Shown here one piece after another: positions 7,423 to 16,538 of a DNA stretch of 64,000 bases. Every line of letters starts with the position of its first letter. Positions within the stretch are counted from its first letter, which is position 1. The stretch spans positions 2,386,853 to 2,450,852 of the forward strand of contig CP054936.1 of NCBI GenBank assembly GCA_013364255.1, in the 5' to 3' direction. Under the pieces are notes generated by a model. That model did not search any database. It had not been told where the DNA came from and saw only the letters and a list, made by a program, of their open reading frames with translations. This DNA is from Streptomyces seoulensis. Lineage in GTDB: Bacteria; Actinomycetota; Actinomycetes; Streptomycetales; Streptomycetaceae. A program made the translations under genes and the position numbers.

Positions 7423-10400
7423 TCACACCCCGGCGGGGGCGGGGGTCTCCCGGCCGTCGCCCGCTCCCTTGGGCAGCAGCCGCAGGACCGTCTCCTCCAG
7501 GCGGGGCAGCGCGCGCTGGCCCGCCAGGGCGAGGGCGATGGCCGCGACGACGCCGGCCCAGGCGACCGGGCCCAGCGGTGTGCAGCCGAAGACGCGGCTG
7601 ACGCCCGGGGTCTGGACCATGGCGATCAGGGCGACCGCCGAGCCGAGGGAGGTCACCTGGACCAGCCTGCTGTCACGGCGGTCCAGCAGCGTCTGGGCGA
7701 GCTGGGTGCCGACCACCCCGCACAGCGCCATGGTGCCCGAGCGGCGTGCGGTGCCCGGTGTGAAGCGGCCGATCAGCCAGGCCGTGACGGCGCCCAGGCA
7801 GGTGGTGAGCGCCCGGTGGCGGATCTGCCGGATCAGCGGCTCTCCCAGGACGCCGCCGGCCGCGTCCTCGGGCGAGCCGGCGCGGGCCTGCTCCACGTCC
7901 TCCTTCGGCGTGACCGCCACCGCCATGGCCGGGAACAGGTCGGTGAAGAGGTTCACCATCAGCATCTGCCGGGTGGACAGCGGCGCCCGGCCGGCCAGCA
8001 GGGTGCCCAGGATGCCGAAGCCGACCTCGCCCGCGTTGCCGCCGATCAGGATGGCGATGGCGTCCGCGACGCTGTGCCACAGGGCGCGGCCCTCGCCGAT
8101 GGCGTCGATCAGGACGGTGAGGTCGTCGGCGGTGAGGACGATGTCGGCGGCGTTGCGCGCGGCGGCCGAGCCGCGGGCGTTGATGCCGACGCCGATGTCG
8201 GCGGCCCGGATCGCGGCCGCGTCGTTGGCGCCGTCGCCGACCATGCCGACCACCCGCCCGGCGTCCCGCAACGCCTCGACGACCTGGAGCTTCTGCTCGG
8301 GCGCCACCCGGGCCACCACGCCCGCGTCGCGCAGCATGCGAGCCCGGGCCGAGCGGTCGGCGGCGCCCAGTTCGTCGCCGGTGACCACCGTCGTGTCCTC
8401 GGGCCAGCCGAGTTCGGTGGCGATCGCCCGCGCGGTCTGCGGATGGTCGCCGGTGAGCATGACCGGCCGTACGCCCTCCTCGTACAGGCCGTGCACGAGG
8501 GTGGTGGAGGTCTCCCGGGGCACGTCCGACAGGGCCAGCACTCCGGTGAACTCCAGGTTGCTCAGGCCCTGTTCGAGCGCCTCCGACTCCTTTTCGCCGT
8601 CGGCGAGCCGCCGTTGGGCCACCGCCAGGACCCGCAGTCCGCTGCCGGCGAGCGCGTGCGAGGTCTCCGCGGCGTGGGAGGGCAGGGCGGGGCAGGCGGG
8701 CAGCACGGTCTCCGGGGCGCCCTTGACCACGAGCAGCCGTCGCCCGTCGGCGGTGCGGCCGACGGCCGCCGCGTAACCGCGGGCGGCCTCGAAGCCGAGG
8801 CCTTCGAGCTGCGTCCAGTCCGGGTCGGGCCGGGCCGCGTCCAGGACCGCCTCGTCGGTGGCGTGCACCGGCCGGTCGGAGCCGCCGTTCAGGCGTGGGC
8901 AGGCCCGTGCCGCGACGCGCAGCGTCTGCGCGCCCGCATCGTCGCCCACCGCGTGGACGGCGCCGCCGCCGTCGGAGATCCGCACCAGGCGCAGCCGGTT
9001 CTCGGTGAGGGTGCCGGTCTTGTCGAAGCAGATGGTGTCCATCCGGCCCAGCGCCTCCAGGGTGCGCGGCGTGCGCACCAGGACGCCGGCCCGGCTGAGC
9101 CGGCGCGCCGCGGCCAGCTGGGCCACCGTCGCCACCAGCGGAAGCCCCTCGGGCACGGCGGCCACCGCGACGGCCACGCCGCCGCTGACCGCGTCGCGGA
9201 CGGGGGCGCCGCGCAGCAGGGCGAGGCCGGTCACCGCGGCGCCGCCCGCGAGCGTCAACGGCAGCGCCTTGCGGGTGAGTTCCTGGAGGCGGGCCTGCAC
9301 TCCGCCGGCCGGGGGCGTACGGGCGGCCAGGTGCACGGCGCGGGCGGCCTCGGTCAGCTCGCCGGTCTCCACGACGACGGCCCTGGCCTGCCCGGCCACC
9401 ACGGTGGTGCCCTCGAAGACCATGCAGAGCCGGTCGGCGACGACGGCGTGCGGCGTGGGGCCGGTCTGCTTCTGCACCGGCAGGGACTCCCCGGTCAGCG
9501 CGGACTCGTCGACCTCCAGGCCCTCCTGCCACAGCAGGCGGGCGTCGGCGGGCACCACGTCGTCGCCCTTCAGCTCGATCACGTCGCCCGGGCTGAGCTT
9601 GCCCGCGTCCACGGTGCGGGCGCCGCCGGCCGGCGCCTGGCCGGCCGGGGGCGCCAGGCGCGCCTTCTGCTTCTGCTCGGCCAGCAGCCCGGACAGCGCC
9701 CGCTCGGCGCGCAGCCGCTGGACGCCGCCGACCAGGGCGTTCAGGTCGAGCGCTCCGACGACGAGCAGGGCGTCCATCACGGAGCCGAGCATCGCCGAGG
9801 CCGCCGAGCCGACGGCCAGGACGGGGGTGAGCGGGTCCTGGAGTTCGCCGCGCACGGCCCGCCCGAGGTCGTACGTCCAGCGGGCCGGGGCCAGCGCGGG
9901 ATGCCGGAAGGCGGCGCCGGCCGTGTCGCGGACGCGGGTGGTGGCCTGCTCCAGCGGGGTCGGCACGTCGGCCGGTTCGTGCGCCAGCCGCTCCCGCGCC
10001 TCGGCCGGCTTCAGCTCGTGCCAGGGCACGCGCGGGTGCGGGCGGGGGGCGCGGGCGGCGGCCACGCCCAGGGCGGCGCGCGCGCCGGAGAGCAGGGCGG
10101 TGGCCGCTGCGGCGTCGACCGGCGCGTGCCGCAGTCCGGGCAGGACGGAGCGGCGGCCGCGGCCGCCGCCGGACTCGCCGACGGCGACCATCAGCCCGGA
10201 CAGCGCGGCGCCGGAGCGGGCCAGGGTCTGCGAGCGGCGGCCGACCGTGCGCGCGGCCGGGACCGCGGTGAGCACCCGCCACACGTCGGGCAGGCCGTGC
10301 AGGGCCAGGATGTCGGCGCCCCACACGACCGCTCCGGCGCGGTCGGTGAGGGCGACGGCGATGTCGCTGCCGCGCAGTGCGGCCAGGACGTCGTGGTCGT

Positions 10401-11772
10401 CGGCCGACCGCGCCCGGGCCACGGTGACGACGGCGCCCTCGTCCTCGTCGCGGCGCAGCCCGTGGACGACGTCGTCGAAGGGCCGGCGGGCGTCCACCAC
10501 CTCGTCGGCGAGGCCGGTGAAGTCCTCCAGCGCCGGGTGGCCCACGACGACGATCCGCAGGCCGGCCCGGCGGGCGGCGTCCAGGACGGGTTCGGCCCAG
10601 GGGTCGGCGGCGCCGTCGTCGGCTACCAGCGCGCTCGGGTGCAGGACGACGGTGCCGGCCATCTCCAGCTGCCGCAGCCGTTCGGGGTCGCGCACCAGCA
10701 CGCCGGTGCGGGCCAGCGCCGCGCTGAGCACGGCGTGGAAGGCTGCGGGCCCGTAGCGGGCGGCCTTGGGCGAGCCGGCGAGCACCGCCTCGGCCGCCTC
10801 GGCCGCGTCGTGCTTGACCAGCAGGGTGGCCGCCGCGCCGATCAGACTGCCGGCGGAGGCGTGGTTGGCGTACTCCTGGGCGGGCGAGACGCGCAGCGGG
10901 GGGCGCGGGCAGTCGTCGGTGGCGACGCTGATCCGCTCGGGCGAGCACAGCTGGTCGTGCACCGTGTCGAAGGCGGCCGAGCGGGCCACCGTCCCGGCCA
11001 GCTGGCAGGCGCGCAGGGCGCCGTCGAGCACCAGCGAGGTGGGGCTCTGGCCCGCACCGTGCACGGCCGCGTTCACGCAGGCCAGCAGCAGGTCCATCCG
11101 GGAGGCGCCCAGGCGGGCGCGCAGCCGGGCGCGGAAGCGGGGGTTCTCCCGGAGCAGGGTGACGGCGGCGGTCGCCAGGCGCGGTGACGGCGGCAGCCGC
11201 AGCCAGTACGCGGTGAGGCCGGCGGCGATGCCCAGCGCGTCGGCGCCGAGCGTGGCCGCGGCGGCCCGCACCCCGGCGGCGTCGGCGGGGTGCGGCATCT
11301 CCTCGGGGTCGCCGCCCGCCAGGGTCAGCCCGTGCCGGGTGGCGAGGTCGGTCGCGTGCTCCATGACCCGGTCGGAGAACTCCTCCTCGGTGACGCTGAC
11401 GACCAGGCGGCCGAGCCCTTGGTCCCAGTAGGCGAAGAGGACGTCGGGCCGCTCGGCGAGCTTGGCCGCCATCCGGCGCGCCAGGTGTTCGGTGCCGCCG
11501 GCGCTCCGCACGGCGCCCGGCTCGGCGGCGCGCAGCGCGAAGTGGGCGCGGGTGCCGGAGCGCCAGTGGCCGCGTGCGCCGGGGAGCGCGTTGCGGGCGA
11601 CGCGCGCGACGCGCGCCGCGGCGTCCGCGCCGCGTACCCCGGCGCGCGCGGTTCCGGCCGCCGCCCCGGCGGCCGCTCCGACCGCCGGGGCGGCGGCCCG
11701 GGCGAGCGCCCGGGGCGCCGCGGGCAGCCACCGGACGGCGGCCGACGGAGCGGTGAGCAGACCGAGCACCAT
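7423..11772 (-). CDS. CtpI-like cation-translocating P-type ATPase
   Basis: A 1449-residue membrane pump, about twice the size of a normal P-type ATPase. The second half is canonical: actuator TGES with Glu762, phosphorylation site DKTGTLT at Asp917, MLTGDHPQTARAI, and hinge GDGAND near 1179, with membrane helices on both sides. The first 600 residues carry an HMA-like ferredoxin-fold stretch and a segment resembling the end of a P-domain without the phospho-Asp (AGLRIVVVGHPAL then LRGSDIAVAL). This long two-part layout is that of mycobacterial CtpH/CtpI; the ion is unknown. It starts 9 bases after a small Thr/Gly-repeat gene, so the two are co-transcribed. Confidence 0.9.
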   Translation of the reverse strand: MVLGLLTAPSAAVRWLPAAPRALARAAAPAVGAAAGAAAGTARAGVRGADAAARVARVARNALPGARGHWRSGTRAHFALRAAEPGAVRSAGGTEHLARRMAAKLAERPDVLFAYWDQGLGRLVVSVTEEEFSDRVMEHATDLATRHGLTLAGGDPEEMPHPADAAGVRAAAATLGADALGIAAGLTAYWLRLPPSPRLATAAVTLLRENPRFRARLRARLGASRMDLLLACVNAAVHGAGQSPTSLVLDGALRACQLAGTVARSAAFDTVHDQLCSPERISVATDDCPRPPLRVSPAQEYANHASAGSLIGAAATLLVKHDAAEAAEAVLAGSPKAARYGPAAFHAVLSAALARTGVLVRDPERLRQLEMAGTVVLHPSALVADDGAADPWAEPVLDAARRAGLRIVVVGHPALEDFTGLADEVVDARRPFDDVVHGLRRDEDEGAVVTVARARSADDHDVLAALRGSDIAVALTDRAGAVVWGADILALHGLPDVWRVLTAVPAARTVGRRSQTLARSGAALSGLMVAVGESGGGRGRRSVLPGLRHAPVDAAAATALLSGARAALGVAAARAPRPHPRVPWHELKPAEARERLAHEPADVPTPLEQATTRVRDTAGAAFRHPALAPARWTYDLGRAVRGELQDPLTPVLAVGSAASAMLGSVMDALLVVGALDLNALVGGVQRLRAERALSGLLAEQKQKARLAPPAGQAPAGGARTVDAGKLSPGDVIELKGDDVVPADARLLWQEGLEVDESALTGESLPVQKQTGPTPHAVVADRLCMVFEGTTVVAGQARAVVVETGELTEAARAVHLAARTPPAGGVQARLQELTRKALPLTLAGGAAVTGLALLRGAPVRDAVSGGVAVAVAAVPEGLPLVATVAQLAAARRLSRAGVLVRTPRTLEALGRMDTICFDKTGTLTENRLRLVRISDGGGAVHAVGDDAGAQTLRVAARACPRLNGGSDRPVHATDEAVLDAARPDPDWTQLEGLGFEAARGYAAAVGRTADGRRLLVVKGAPETVLPACPALPSHAAETSHALAGSGLRVLAVAQRRLADGEKESEALEQGLSNLEFTGVLALSDVPRETSTTLVHGLYEEGVRPVMLTGDHPQTARAIATELGWPEDTTVVTGDELGAADRSARARMLRDAGVVARVAPEQKLQVVEALRDAGRVVGMVGDGANDAAAIRAADIGVGINARGSAAARNAADIVLTADDLTVLIDAIGEGRALWHSVADAIAILIGGNAGEVGFGILGTLLAGRAPLSTRQMLMVNLFTDLFPAMAVAVTPKEDVEQARAGSPEDAAGGVLGEPLIRQIRHRALTTCLGAVTAWLIGRFTPGTARRSGTMALCGVVGTQLAQTLLDRRDSRLVQVTSLGSAVALIAMVQTPGVSRVFGCTPLGPVAWAGVVAAIALALAGQRALPRLEETVLRLLPKGAGDGRETPAPAGV

Positions 11773-11781
11773 GGCGGGCCC

Positions 11782-12603
11782 TCAGAGGGTGGTGCGGCCG
11801 GGCCGCGCCGTGGGGCCGAGGGCGCCGGTGGCGGCGGGACCGGTGACCGGCTTGTCCGCCGACGCCTTGCCGGTCGCCGACTTGCCGGTCGGCGGCTTGT
11901 CCGTGGGGGACGCGCTCCGGGCTCGGCGGCCGGGCCCTTTGGGCTGCGCGGCCGGGGGCGTCGCGGAACGCTCGGCCGTACCGGAGGCGAGTGCCGCCGT
12001 GGCGATGTCCTCCGCCGGTTCGGCGGTCGCGGGGGCGCGCCTGGTCCGCCGGGAGGCGGGGGCGGCGCTCGCGGTGGGGCCGGTGGTGCGCGCGGTGCCG
12101 GTGGTCTCCGTGGCCGGTGCGGCACCGGGTGCGGTGTCCGTCGCGCCGGGGGTGGTGGCACCGGTGTCCGCGGTACCGGTACCGGTGGTACCGGTGCTGG
12201 TGGTACCGGTGCCGGTGCCGGTGCCGGTGCCGGTGCCGGTACCGGTAGTAGCGCGGTCCGTGGCGGCGCGGTCCGTGGCGGCGCCGGTCTCCGGTCCGCC
12301 GGCGGTCAGGCATCCGGGCTCGCGGGGCTCCTCGGAGGCGGAGCGGGCGGGCCGGGGCTGGGTGAGCCAGGCGACGGCGGCTCCGGTGAGGGCGACGGGC
12401 CACTCCACCACTCCCGCGACGCCGAGAACTCCGGCGCCCGTGTAGACCGCGAGCCGCCGTCCCCTCGGCGACACCGCGCCGACCTTGTCCAGCGTGCCCT
12501 GCGCGGCCCTGCCCACCGTCCCGGCGCCGGGTACCCTCCGCAGCACCGAGGCAGCGCCGTGCAGGGGCGCCGTGAGGACCGACGACGACTTCTGCTCAGC
12601 CAT
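11782..12603 (-). CDS. Unknown protein with Thr-Gly repeats, partner of the P-type ATPase
   Basis: A 273-residue protein, first gene of a two-gene operon with the P-type ATPase (9-base gap). The ATG at 12601-12603 follows GAGGAG. The N-terminal 90 residues contain a hydrophobic pair of segments (VYTGAGVLGVAGVVEW and PVALTGAAVAWL), so it is probably membrane-anchored. The middle is a low-complexity Thr-Gly tract encoded by repeats of GGTGCC/GGTACC, followed by a Pro/Ala/Lys-rich tail resembling histone-like basic repeats (TDKPPTGKSATGKASADKP). No family was recognised. Its place suggests an accessory role to the pump. Confidence 0.65.
   Translation of the reverse strand: MAEQKSSSVLTAPLHGAASVLRRVPGAGTVGRAAQGTLDKVGAVSPRGRRLAVYTGAGVLGVAGVVEWPVALTGAAVAWLTQPRPARSASEEPREPGCLTAGGPETGAATDRAATDRATTGTGTGTGTGTGTGTTSTGTTGTGTADTGATTPGATDTAPGAAPATETTGTARTTGPTASAAPASRRTRRAPATAEPAEDIATAALASGTAERSATPPAAQPKGPGRRARSASPTDKPPTGKSATGKASADKPVTGPAATGALGPTARPGRTTL
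12171..12246. repeat. Hexanucleotide tandem repeat (GGTRCC) inside a coding region
   Basis: About twelve near-identical GGTGCC/GGTACC hexamers run in tandem within the 273-residue gene, encoding alternating Thr and Gly on the minus strand. The repeat keeps frame, so copy-number change would only lengthen or shorten the linker. Confidence 0.8.
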
Positions 12604-12917
12604 GACTCTCCTCGCCTGGGTGAGATCCCTTCCGTGCCCCCCGGGTGCCCGCGACCGCGCTGGTCATCCCGTTCGTCTCAGGGAACGTCAGGGTGCGCGC
12701 CCGCGCCACCGGCCACGCCGCCCGCTCGGCCGGACGGCTCTCGCCGCCCCGGTCACGAGCGGCCGGGTGCGGCGCGGCCGTCCACCCTCTCCACCGCGCC
12801 CACTCGGCCTCCCGACCGCACCTCTCCGCCTCTCCGCCGCCTCTCTCCGCCGCGTCCCGACCGCACCTCTCCGCGCCCCGGCCACGCCTTCCCGCACCCC
12901 GACCGGCGTACGGCTTC
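12604..12917. other. Intergenic region with a 20-base direct repeat
   Basis: No gene was recognised here. It must hold the leftward promoter of the ATPase operon. A pyrimidine-rich part carries TCCCGACCGCACCTCTCCGC twice, at 12810-12829 and 12855-12874 (45-base period), plus several CCTCTCCGCC copies. No function can be assigned. Confidence 0.6.
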
Positions 12918-13667
12918 TCAGCGCCCGGCGTGGCCGAGCATCTCCTCGGTCAGCTCCCGCCGGTAGGCGGCGTAGGCGGCGCGCAGCTCCGGTCCCGGCC
13001 ACCGGGCGGGCAGCAGCGGGGCGGGCAGGACGGGGTCGGCCAGCAGGTGCCGCACCACCGCGGCGAGTGCGGTGAAGCGGTCGGCGGGCCGGTCGGCGCG
13101 CGCCGCGTGGGCGAGCAGCGCACGGGCCGTCGCCGCCCACGCGTCCAGCGGCCACAGGCGCGCGGCGAGGCCCTCCCCCGGCTCGTCGGGCCGGGCGGTG
13201 AACCGCCGGACCACGTCGTCGAGGCCGTCGGGCCAGGGACGGCGCAGGTTGGCGGGCCGCAGCCAGACGCCCTCGCGGAGTTCGGCGAGGCGCAGGGCGG
13301 TCAGGCCGGTGCGCAGTCCGGCGCGTTCGGCGGGCCCTCGGCCGGTCGCCGTGACCACCGCCATCTCCCACTCCCCGGTCCAGTCGCGGGTCCGCGGGTG
13401 CACGGCCGCGTCCTGGCGCCGCTGGCGCTCCAGCAGGCGGTCGCCGATGCCGTAGACGCCGTCCGCGCGCCGCAGGTCACCGGCGGCGACCATGCGGCTG
13501 AGCGCCGCCCGGAGGGTGGAGCCGCCGATCCCGAAGGGCTCGACGGCCCGCAGCAGGTCCCGTACCGGCAGCTCGGGCGGATGGGCGCCCAGCAGCAGGC
13601 TCAGGACCACGGACCGCGCGGACAGCGGGCGCAGCTCGACCGCGGCGGGCACCTCGGAGGCGTTCAT
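12918..13667 (-). CDS. PaaX-family transcriptional regulator
   Basis: A 249-residue regulator. The ATG at 13665-13667 opens MNASEVPAAVELRPLSARSVVLSLLLG, the usual PaaX N-terminus; upstream codons in frame are promoter sequence. The winged helix covers about residues 15-80 (RDLLRAVEPFGIGGSTLRAALSRM), followed by the PaaX middle and C-terminal domains. Founding members repress phenylacetate catabolism and respond to phenylacetyl-CoA. Here it faces an acyl-CoA-dehydrogenase gene and shares a promoter with a GTTGCACT/AGTGCAAC inverted repeat, so an acyl-CoA ligand is plausible but inferred. Confidence 0.88.
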   Translation of the reverse strand: MNASEVPAAVELRPLSARSVVLSLLLGAHPPELPVRDLLRAVEPFGIGGSTLRAALSRMVAAGDLRRADGVYGIGDRLLERQRRQDAAVHPRTRDWTGEWEMAVVTATGRGPAERAGLRTGLTALRLAELREGVWLRPANLRRPWPDGLDDVVRRFTARPDEPGEGLAARLWPLDAWAATARALLAHAARADRPADRFTALAAVVRHLLADPVLPAPLLPARWPGPELRAAYAAYRRELTEEMLGHAGR

Positions 13668-13692
13668 GGACACGTACTCTACGGAGCAAGTT

Positions 13693-13728
13693 GTTGCACT
13701 ATTGCTACGACCGCAGAGCGAGTGCAAC
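13693..13728. promoter_or_regulatory. Probable PaaX operator between divergent genes
   Basis: Perfect 8-base arms GTTGCACT (13693-13700) and AGTGCAAC (13721-13728) flank a 20-base centre. The site sits 25 bases from the PaaX start and 9 bases from the dehydrogenase start. Binding could control both genes. Confidence 0.65.
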
Positions 13729-13737
13729 ACTGCGCGT

Positions 13738-15477
13738 ATGGCCTCGACACTCGCGCACGAGCAGCAGGATCAAGGGCGGCCGGCCGGGCGGACGCCGCAG
13801 GACCGGCGGCCGGCCGCGGAACGGCCGCCGCAGCCGGCCGGGCAGTACGCCACGCACGACGTCACCAACCAGCCCCCGCCCCTGAGCCCGTACGACGCGG
13901 CCGAGGACACGGCCCTGCTGGAGGGCCTGCGCCGGGAGGGCGCCGGGTGGGCCGAGGAGGACGTACGGCGGCTCGGGCGGCTGGCCGGGAGCGCCCAGGC
14001 GCAGGAGTGGGCCGAGCAGGCCGACCGGAACGGACCGGAGCTGCGCACCCATGACCGGTACGGCCACCGGATCGACGAGGTCGACTTCCATCCGAGCTGG
14101 CACCACCTGATGCGGACCTCGGTCGCCGAGGGCCTGGCCGGCGCGCCCTGGGCGGACGCCCGGACCGGCGCGCACGTGGCCCGCACGGCGGGCGGACTGG
14201 TGTGGGGGCACACGGACGCCGGGCACGGCTGCCCGACGTCGATGACGTACGCCGCGGTGCCCGCCCTGCGCGCCCAGCCCGACCTCGCCGCCGTCTACGA
14301 ACCGCTGCTGACCAGCAGGGTCTACGAGCCCGGACTGCGGGCGCCGACGGAGAAGCAGGGCCTGCTCGCGGGCATGGGCATGACCGAGAAGCAGGGCGGC
14401 TCGGACGTGCGGACCAACACGACGGCGGCCGCGCCGACCGCCGAGCCCGGCGTGTACACGCTGCGCGGGCACAAGTGGTTCACCTCGGCGCCCATGTGCG
14501 ACGTCTTCCTGGTGCTGGCGCAGGCCCCGGGCGGGCTGTCCTGCTTCCTGGTGCCGCGCGTCCTGCCCGACGGCAGCCGCAACGCCTTCCGGATCCAGCG
14601 GCTCAAGGACAAGCTGGGCAACCGTTCCAACGCCTCCTGCGAGCCGGAGTTCGACGGGACGGTCGCCTGGCTGGTCGGCGCCGAGGGGCGGGGCGTCAAG
14701 ACCATCATCGAGATGGTCAACTGCACCCGGCTGGACTGCGTGATGATGTCGGCCGCGCTGATGCGCAAGACGCTCGTCGAGGCCGGCCACCACACGCTGC
14801 ACCGCCGGGCCTTCGGCGCCCGCCTGGCCGACCAGCCGCTCATGCGCAACGTGCTGGCCGACCTGGCGCTGGAGTCGGAGGCGGCCACCACGCTGACGCT
14901 GCGGCTGGCCGGCGCGGCCGACCGGGCGGTGCGCGGGGGCGACCAGCAGGAGACGGCGTTCCGGCGGATCGCCACCGCCGTCGGCAAGTACTGGGTCACC
15001 AAGCGCGGACCGGCCTTCACCGCGGAGGCCCTGGAGTGCCTGGGCGGCAACGGCTACGTCGAGGAGTCCGGCATGCCCCGCCACTACCGCGAGGCGCCCC
15101 TGCTGTCGATCTGGGAGGGATCGGGCAACGTCAACGCGCTGGACGTGCTGCGGGCGCTCGGCCGCGAGCCCGGCGCCGCGGAGGCGCTGTTCGCCGAACT
15201 CGCCCTGGCCCGGGGGGCGGACGCCCGTCTGGACGCGGCAGTGACCCGTCTGCGCGACGGTCTCGGCGCGGCCTCCCCCTTCGGTGCGCGCCGTGTGGTG
15301 GAGTTGACGGCGCTGGTCCTCCAGGCGTCCCTGCTGGTCAGGCATGCCCCGTCCGCCGTCGCCGACGCCTTCTGCGCGACCCGGCTGGGCGGCGAGGGCG
15401 GCCACGCCTTCGGCACCCTGCCGGACACGGCGGACGTCGACACGATCCTGGGGCGGGCGCTGCCCGGGACGGCGTGA
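13738..15477 (+). CDS. AidB-like acyl-CoA dehydrogenase family protein
   Basis: A 579-residue flavoprotein. After a Gln/Pro-rich 50-residue N-terminal tail come the acyl-CoA dehydrogenase domains. Visible are MTEKQGGSDVR (about 214-224), the middle-domain run RGHKWFTSAPMCDVFLVLAQ, ECLGGNGYVEESGMPRHYR, and APLLSIWEGSGNVNALDVLRAL. These are hallmarks of the AidB / isovaleryl-CoA-dehydrogenase-like branch. AidB in E. coli belongs to the adaptive response to alkylating agents, but many actinobacterial members are of unknown substrate. The ATG at 13738 has no good ribosome site and lies close to the operator, so a leaderless or very short leader is likely. Regulation by the divergent PaaX protein is inferred. 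Confidence 0.9.
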   Translation: MASTLAHEQQDQGRPAGRTPQDRRPAAERPPQPAGQYATHDVTNQPPPLSPYDAAEDTALLEGLRREGAGWAEEDVRRLGRLAGSAQAQEWAEQADRNGPELRTHDRYGHRIDEVDFHPSWHHLMRTSVAEGLAGAPWADARTGAHVARTAGGLVWGHTDAGHGCPTSMTYAAVPALRAQPDLAAVYEPLLTSRVYEPGLRAPTEKQGLLAGMGMTEKQGGSDVRTNTTAAAPTAEPGVYTLRGHKWFTSAPMCDVFLVLAQAPGGLSCFLVPRVLPDGSRNAFRIQRLKDKLGNRSNASCEPEFDGTVAWLVGAEGRGVKTIIEMVNCTRLDCVMMSAALMRKTLVEAGHHTLHRRAFGARLADQPLMRNVLADLALESEAATTLTLRLAGAADRAVRGGDQQETAFRRIATAVGKYWVTKRGPAFTAEALECLGGNGYVEESGMPRHYREAPLLSIWEGSGNVNALDVLRALGREPGAAEALFAELALARGADARLDAAVTRLRDGLGAASPFGARRVVELTALVLQASLLVRHAPSAVADAFCATRLGGEGGHAFGTLPDTADVDTILGRALPGTA

Positions 15478-15645
15478 GCCGACGGTCCGGGCCTGCCGTG
15501 TGAGCCGCCGTCCGGGACGTGAGCCGGGACCGGAACGTCCGCCGGGATCGAGCCGTGGGCTGTCGGCCGACCGGCCGGGCCGGGTGAACCGGATCGCTCC
15601 CGGGCGGGCGGCCGACTCGCTCACCGGGGCCGGCGACCGGTCCGC

Positions 15646-16278
15646 TCACCGGGTCTCGCGGCCCCACAGCGGGTCGAAGCGGGCCCACTCCACGTCCCAC
15701 CCGTCGAGCCGCCGGCGCTCCAGGCGCTCGCGCAGGAGGCGGCCGCAGGCGAGGGGAACCGCCGCGGCGGTCATCCCCACCAGGCCGCCGATCACCAGGG
15801 ACCGGGTGCGGGCCTGGTTCACCGTGGGCGGCCGGGTCACCAGCCGTCCCCGGCGGTCGGTCCAGACCGTGACCGCGGCGCCGACCGCGCTGTCGGAGGC
15901 CACCCGGGTCCGACCGGTGCGCGCCGTCCCGTCGGGCGCGGTCCAGCGCACCTTGCCCCACACCGAGGCGGGAGCGCCGCCCGGCCCGTGCCCGGTCCCG
16001 GCGTCACGCGCGCCGTCGTCGTCGGTCTCCGCGGCGGACGCCGCGCCGGGCGCCTTCCGCGTCACCAGGGCCACCGTGGACCGCCACTCCGAGCGCTCCT
16101 GGTCCAGCCCGTGGCGCACTCCCCGGACGCCCGCCCAGCCGGCGAGCACGCCGGCGGCGAGCGTGAGGAGCCAGACGCCGAGCACCACCCATGCCTCCAC
16201 CGCGTCGGCACGGCGTTTGAGCGGATTGCGGCGCCACCGCCACAGCCATACCCCGGGACCGGGACCACGGAAGGCCAT
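15646..16278 (-). CDS. Rv1733c-like membrane protein
   Basis: A 210-residue protein common in Streptomyces and related to mycobacterial Rv1733c. The ATG at 16276-16278 follows AGGAGG by about 10 bases. A short Arg-rich start (GVWLWRWRRNPLKRRADAVEAW) precedes one membrane helix (about residues 30-55). An extracytoplasmic domain of about 100 residues follows, with the family run VTVWTDRRGRLVTRPPT. A second helix (about 160-180) leads to a cytoplasmic Arg-rich end. The function is unknown. Confidence 0.75.
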   Translation of the reverse strand: MAFRGPGPGVWLWRWRRNPLKRRADAVEAWVVLGVWLLTLAAGVLAGWAGVRGVRHGLDQERSEWRSTVALVTRKAPGAASAAETDDDGARDAGTGHGPGGAPASVWGKVRWTAPDGTARTGRTRVASDSAVGAAVTVWTDRRGRLVTRPPTVNQARTRSLVIGGLVGMTAAAVPLACGRLLRERLERRRLDGWDVEWARFDPLWGRETR

Positions 16279-16538
16279 CGAAGGCGTCCTCCTCACATAC
16301 GCGCGGACATGCCGGACCGCTCTCCCGTACGGAAGAGGGCTCACCGATGCTCGACGCCCGGGTTCCCCGGTGCGCCGGGCCCAAGGGTCCGCGGCCCCGC
16401 ACGGCCGCGCGGGGCGCCGACGGTGCCGGTCCGACCTGCGACGACGTCGCCGCGCGGGTCACTGTCAGTGGCGGGGTGCACACTGACCGGTGTCCGGGAC
16501 GACGGCGTCCGGGACGACGACTCCCGGAGGTGACCGGC

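Noticed and set aside
7673..12403. 1576-residue leftward open frame
   Set aside because: Arg/Pro/His low-complexity frame shadowing the P-type ATPase and its partner; the ATPase frame carries all motifs.
12604..12917. Possible CRISPR-like array because of repeated CCTCTCCGCC units
   Set aside because: Repeats are short, irregular and low complexity, with no constant spacer length and no cas genes.
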